26,551 nt of DNA from Nitrosomonadaceae bacterium (GTDB lineage: Bacteria > Pseudomonadota > Gammaproteobacteria > Burkholderiales > Usitatibacteraceae): contig JAJTHU010000045.1 of NCBI GenBank assembly GCA_021300055.1, forward strand, positions 1 to 26,551. Reading direction: 5' to 3'. The translations under genes and the position numbers were made by a program. Each line of letters starts with the position of its first letter. Position 1 is the first letter of the stretch. Under the pieces are notes generated by a model that was not told where the DNA came from, did no database searches, and saw only the letters and a list, made by a program, of their open reading frames with translations. Below, one piece after another: positions 23,798 to 26,551 of the stretch.

Positions 23798-24223
23798 CTA
23801 TGGTGCTGAATTGCCCTTGAAGTGGAACCGCGACATGAAGGCACCGCCGACTACGCCAGCGGCCACCCCGTGTAGCGCGAGAAACAACCACGTCTTGACG
23901 TTCCAAATCTGCAGTTGAGAGTCGGGAGCGCGGTTAAGCAATAGATCGCGTACATCGACACCGATGCCGAACAGCACGCTCGCGATCGCCCCAGCAAGCG
24001 CGCCGACGCCCGCAGATGCAAGGACGCGCGTGCGCTGTTGACGCCGCAACCACCACACAAATGGGACAGCGCCGAGTAGCGCAGGGATGCCTGCGACCAT
24101 GTAGAACATCGGAATGAGAAACAGCCCGCTTGGCAGCGATGTCACGACGTATGGCAATGAAGCAATAACAGGTGCGAGTGCGGCGGCGAGTGCAACGTTG
24201 CGCCAGAAAGGGATGGACAGCAT
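23798..24223 (-). CDS. Small four-helix membrane protein, unknown function
   Basis: From ATG 24223, with AAGAG nine bases upstream, the product is 141 residues; the longer open frame to 24625 has no protein character and overlaps uvrD. Hydrophobic segments lie at about 9-28, 33-58, 67-89 and 111-130, with a polar stretch (RRQQRTR) after the second and an extramembrane stretch (90-110) after the third. The C-terminus SRFHFKGNSAP is basic. I do not recognise a family. It is convergent with the FecR-SPOR gene and divergent from uvrD, so no operon partner gives a hint. Confidence 0.65.
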   Translation of the reverse strand: MLSIPFWRNVALAAALAPVIASLPYVVTSLPSGLFLIPMFYMVAGIPALLGAVPFVWWLRRQQRTRVLASAGVGALAGAIASVLFGIGVDVRDLLLNRAPDSQLQIWNVKTWLFLALHGVAAGVVGGAFMSRFHFKGNSAP

Positions 24224-24400
24224 GAACGATCTCTTGTTCTTGTTGTTTGTGGGGCTTGGTTGAATAACGGCACTGGGGCGGTTAGGTTGACCCGTGCGCG
24301 CGCGACCCACGCGCGGCCGATTCTGGCAGCAAATCCCAAGAAAGTCGGCGTCTGTTTGTTGATCTGGCGCCTGCTCAGAGAGCGAGATATCGCTGATGCC

Positions 24401-24406
24401 TATAAT
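24401..24406 (+). promoter_or_regulatory. TATAAT -10 element upstream of uvrD
   Basis: A perfect TATAAT (24401-24406) lies 28 bases before the proposed ATG 24435, which would leave a leader of about 22 bases. A matching -35 is not clear (GAGAGC at 17 bp spacing). An imperfect repeat AGCGA-GATA-TCGCT (24381-24394) overlaps the spacer. No LexA-type CTGT-N8-ACAG box was seen. Confidence 0.45.
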
Positions 24407-24434
24407 CGTGTGAGCTATCAACCATTGGTTATCG

Positions 24435-26551
24435 ATGTCCCCGACGCACCTCAGCCCCCACGCATCTACAGCGGACGCGACCGCTTCCTTGTTTCCCTCG
24501 GTTTCGCCAAGACTTCTCGACAATCTCAATCCCGAACAACTCAAGGCCGTCACGCTGCCGCGTGAGTCGGCATTGGTGCTGGCGGGCGCTGGTTCTGGCA
24601 AGACCAGAGTGCTGACGACGCGCATCGCGTTTTTGATTCAATCCGGTCAGGCGACGCCCGGCGCGATCCTTGCAGTGACCTTTACCAACAAGGCGGCGAA
24701 AGAGATGCTGACGCGGTTGTCAGCGATGATGCCGATCAATACGCGCGGCATCTGGGTGGGGACATTCCATGGGCTGTGCAATCGCTTGCTGCGTGCCCAC
24801 CACCGCGACGCCCAACTTCCACAGACTTTCCAGATCCTCGACTCACAGGATCAGCAGTCCGCCATCAAGCGTCTGCTCAAGACGCTGAATATCGACGAAG
24901 AGAAGTACAAGCCGCGCGAAATGGCTTGGTTTATCAATGGTGCCAAAGAGCAAGGTTTGCGTGCCAATATGGTCGAAGCGCGAGATGAATTCACGCGTCG
25001 GCAGGTTGAGATCTACCAAGCGTACGACGAGCAGTGCCAGCGCGAGGGCGTGGTCGACTTTGCGGAGTTGCTGCTGCGCTGCTATGAGTTGTTATCCAAG
25101 AATCATGCGCTGCTCGAGCACTACCGCGAGCGCTTCAAGTTCATCTTGGTCGATGAGTTTCAGGATACCAACCGCCTGCAATACCAGTGGATTCAGCTCA
25201 TCGCTGGTCCAATGCAACAGGCGGCGGTGTTCGCAGTGGGTGACGACGACCAATCGATCTATGGCTTTCGCGGTGCAGAAGCGGCGAACATGCGCGAGTT
25301 CCAACGCGACTTCGCGCGCGGCTCAGTCATTAAGCTAGAGCAGAACTATCGTTCGCAGGGAAACATCCTTGACGCTGCGAACGCTGTGATTTCGCACAAC
25401 AAGGATCGCCTGGGAAAGAATCTTTGGACCGATGCGGGCAAGGGCGAGCCGCTACGCATCTATGCTGCGGCTACCGACGGCGATGAGGCTGAGTTCATAG
25501 TTGACGAAGTACGCGCCTTGCATCGAGAGGGCAAAAACCTCCGCGAGATGGCGTTGCTTTATCGCTCAAATGCGCAATCGCGCGTGTTGGAACACACCTT
25601 GTTTCGCGCGGGGATTGCATACCGTGTTTATGGTGGATTGCGATTCTTTGAGCGCCAAGAAATCAAGCATGCGCTGGCGTATCTGCGTTTGGCGGCAAAT
25701 CCAAACGACGATGGTGCGTTCTCGCGCGTCGTGAATTTCCCGCCGCGTGGCATCGGCGCACGCTCAGTCGAGCAAGTGCAAGAGCTAGCGACCCGTTACA
25801 ACGTCTCGATGTACGAAGCGTCGCTCAATGGCATCGCTAAGGGAGATATCAGTGGCCGCTCGGCCGGCGCAATCGGCACATTCCTGCGCGTGATTGAAGG
25901 GTTGAAGGCGTCTTCGAGCGCGGTATCGTTGGCTGAGCTCGTTGAAGAGGCGTTGGAAAAGGGCGGCATGCGGGCGCATTACCAAGCAGAGCGTGAAGGG
26001 GCAGATCGCCTCGAGAACTTAGCGGAATTGGTGACCGCATGCGCGCAGTTTCAAGAAACCTATGACGGTGATGACGAGCCTCTCGTGGGCTTCTTGACGC
26101 ACGCTAGCTTAGAGTCTGGCGAGCACGAAGCTTCAGCTAACGATGACGCTTTGCAGCTAATGACCGTGCACGCCGCGAAAGGGCTTGAGTTCGACCACGT
26201 ATTTCTAGGGGGGCTTGAAGAAGGCTTGTTCCCACACGAAAACTCGTTGCAGGATTTTGCAGGGGTCGAAGAAGAGCGTCGCCTCATGTATGTGGCGATC
26301 ACGCGTGCGCGACAGCGCCTCTACCTGTCGTACGCGGCGCAGCGCATGCTGCACGGGCAGACGCGCTACGGCATTGTGTCGCGCTTTGTCGATGAAATCC
26401 CGGCGCCCCTGTGCAAGTGGATCGTCGTGCCCGAGAAGCAGGCTGCATACGGCGGGGCCGCCAGCGGCGGACATGCGTCGCGCGGCGGTGGATTATCTGG
26501 CTACGGCGGTGTGGGTACACGTGGCTCGTATTCTTCCGAGCAGCGCGGGCA
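24435..26551 (+). CDS. uvrD: UvrD/Rep-type 3'-5' DNA helicase, C-terminus cut by the window
   Basis: From ATG 24435 the frame runs unbroken to the right edge, 705 residues; a TTG at 24489 is the alternative start. Superfamily 1A motifs are in order: Q-motif region LLDNLNPEQLKAVTLP, motif I LAGAGSGKTRVL, motif Ia TFTNKAAKEM, motif II LVDEFQDTN, motif III GDDDQSIYGFRGA, motif IV EQNYRS, motif V TVHAAKGLEFDHVF, motif VI EERRLMYVAITRAR. All ATPase residues appear intact. The family unwinds DNA in nucleotide excision and mismatch repair and clears stalled polymerases. The last visible part is glycine/serine rich, the linker before the C-terminal RNA-polymerase-binding domain, which lies outside. 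UvrD is preferred over Rep by this tail, not proven. Confidence 0.93.
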   Translation, partial: MSPTHLSPHASTADATASLFPSVSPRLLDNLNPEQLKAVTLPRESALVLAGAGSGKTRVLTTRIAFLIQSGQATPGAILAVTFTNKAAKEMLTRLSAMMPINTRGIWVGTFHGLCNRLLRAHHRDAQLPQTFQILDSQDQQSAIKRLLKTLNIDEEKYKPREMAWFINGAKEQGLRANMVEARDEFTRRQVEIYQAYDEQCQREGVVDFAELLLRCYELLSKNHALLEHYRERFKFILVDEFQDTNRLQYQWIQLIAGPMQQAAVFAVGDDDQSIYGFRGAEAANMREFQRDFARGSVIKLEQNYRSQGNILDAANAVISHNKDRLGKNLWTDAGKGEPLRIYAAATDGDEAEFIVDEVRALHREGKNLREMALLYRSNAQSRVLEHTLFRAGIAYRVYGGLRFFERQEIKHALAYLRLAANPNDDGAFSRVVNFPPRGIGARSVEQVQELATRYNVSMYEASLNGIAKGDISGRSAGAIGTFLRVIEGLKASSSAVSLAELVEEALEKGGMRAHYQAEREGADRLENLAELVTACAQFQETYDGDDEPLVGFLTHASLESGEHEASANDDALQLMTVHAAKGLEFDHVFLGGLEEGLFPHENSLQDFAGVEEERRLMYVAITRARQRLYLSYAAQRMLHGQTRYGIVSRFVDEIPAPLCKWIVVPEKQAAYGGAASGGHASRGGGLSGYGGVGTRGSYSSEQRG

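Noticed and set aside
23504..23809. Separate small SPOR gene starting at TTG 23504
   Set aside because: It is the in-frame continuation of the FecR gene after the TAG; there is no ribosome binding site and the FecR homology starts before it.
24224..24625. Long N-terminal extension of the small membrane protein
   Set aside because: The extra residues look like non-coding translation and overlap the start of uvrD; the ATG at 24223 has a ribosome binding site.

Overview
This window is chromosomal core sequence from a moderately GC-rich Gram-negative bacterium, most likely a betaproteobacterium (Burkholderiales-like). The evidence is the combination of LPS core glycosyltransferases, type IV pilus retraction ATPases next to a yggS-proC-yggT cluster, and a long leuS-lptE-holA-proA-nadD-rsfS-rlmH-maf-rng train. 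I see no rRNA, tRNA, IS element, prophage or CRISPR array. Assignments rest on recognisable motifs read from the translation; no database search was run.

Layout, left to right. (1) 1-1534, minus strand: the start of a WaaG-like family 4 glycosyltransferase (runs off the left edge), preceded by a WaaQ-like heptosyltransferase; both would act on LPS core. (2) 1652-5017, plus: an exported tricorn-type S41 protease with propellers, PDZ and a complete-looking catalytic set. (3) 5104-6165: an AraC-family regulator divergent from a 45-residue single-helix membrane protein. Between them lie three GTTCAA sites at an exact 21-bp period next to a candidate promoter. (4) 6245-8464, minus: pilT then pilU (type IV pilus retraction). 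(5) 8520-10700, plus: yggS (PLP homeostasis), proC (proline biosynthesis), yggT (membrane protein). (6) 10821-12998, plus: a large dynamin-family GTPase whose tail carries three 14-residue TVR repeats. (7) 13008-22669, minus: a nine-gene train reading leuS, lptE, holA, proA, nadD, rsfS, rlmH, maf, rng, mostly with overlaps or short gaps and several non-ATG starts. It links leucine tRNA charging, LPS export, replication, proline and NAD synthesis, ribosome silencing, rRNA methylation, nucleotide quality control and RNA processing. (8) 22901-23765, plus: a FecR-SPOR gene that appears broken by an in-frame TAG and a late +1 frameshift. (9) 23798-24223, minus: a small four-helix membrane protein of unknown function. 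(10) 24435 to the right edge, plus: a UvrD/Rep-type helicase, incomplete at its C-terminus.

Most of the window is conserved housekeeping. The less ordinary points are the AraC/21-bp-repeat/small-protein unit, the histone-H1-like lysine/alanine tail on RsfS encoded by 30-bp tandem repeats, the periodic TVR repeats on the dynamin tail, the double-lesion FecR-SPOR gene, and a 13-bp inverted repeat ahead of rlmH.
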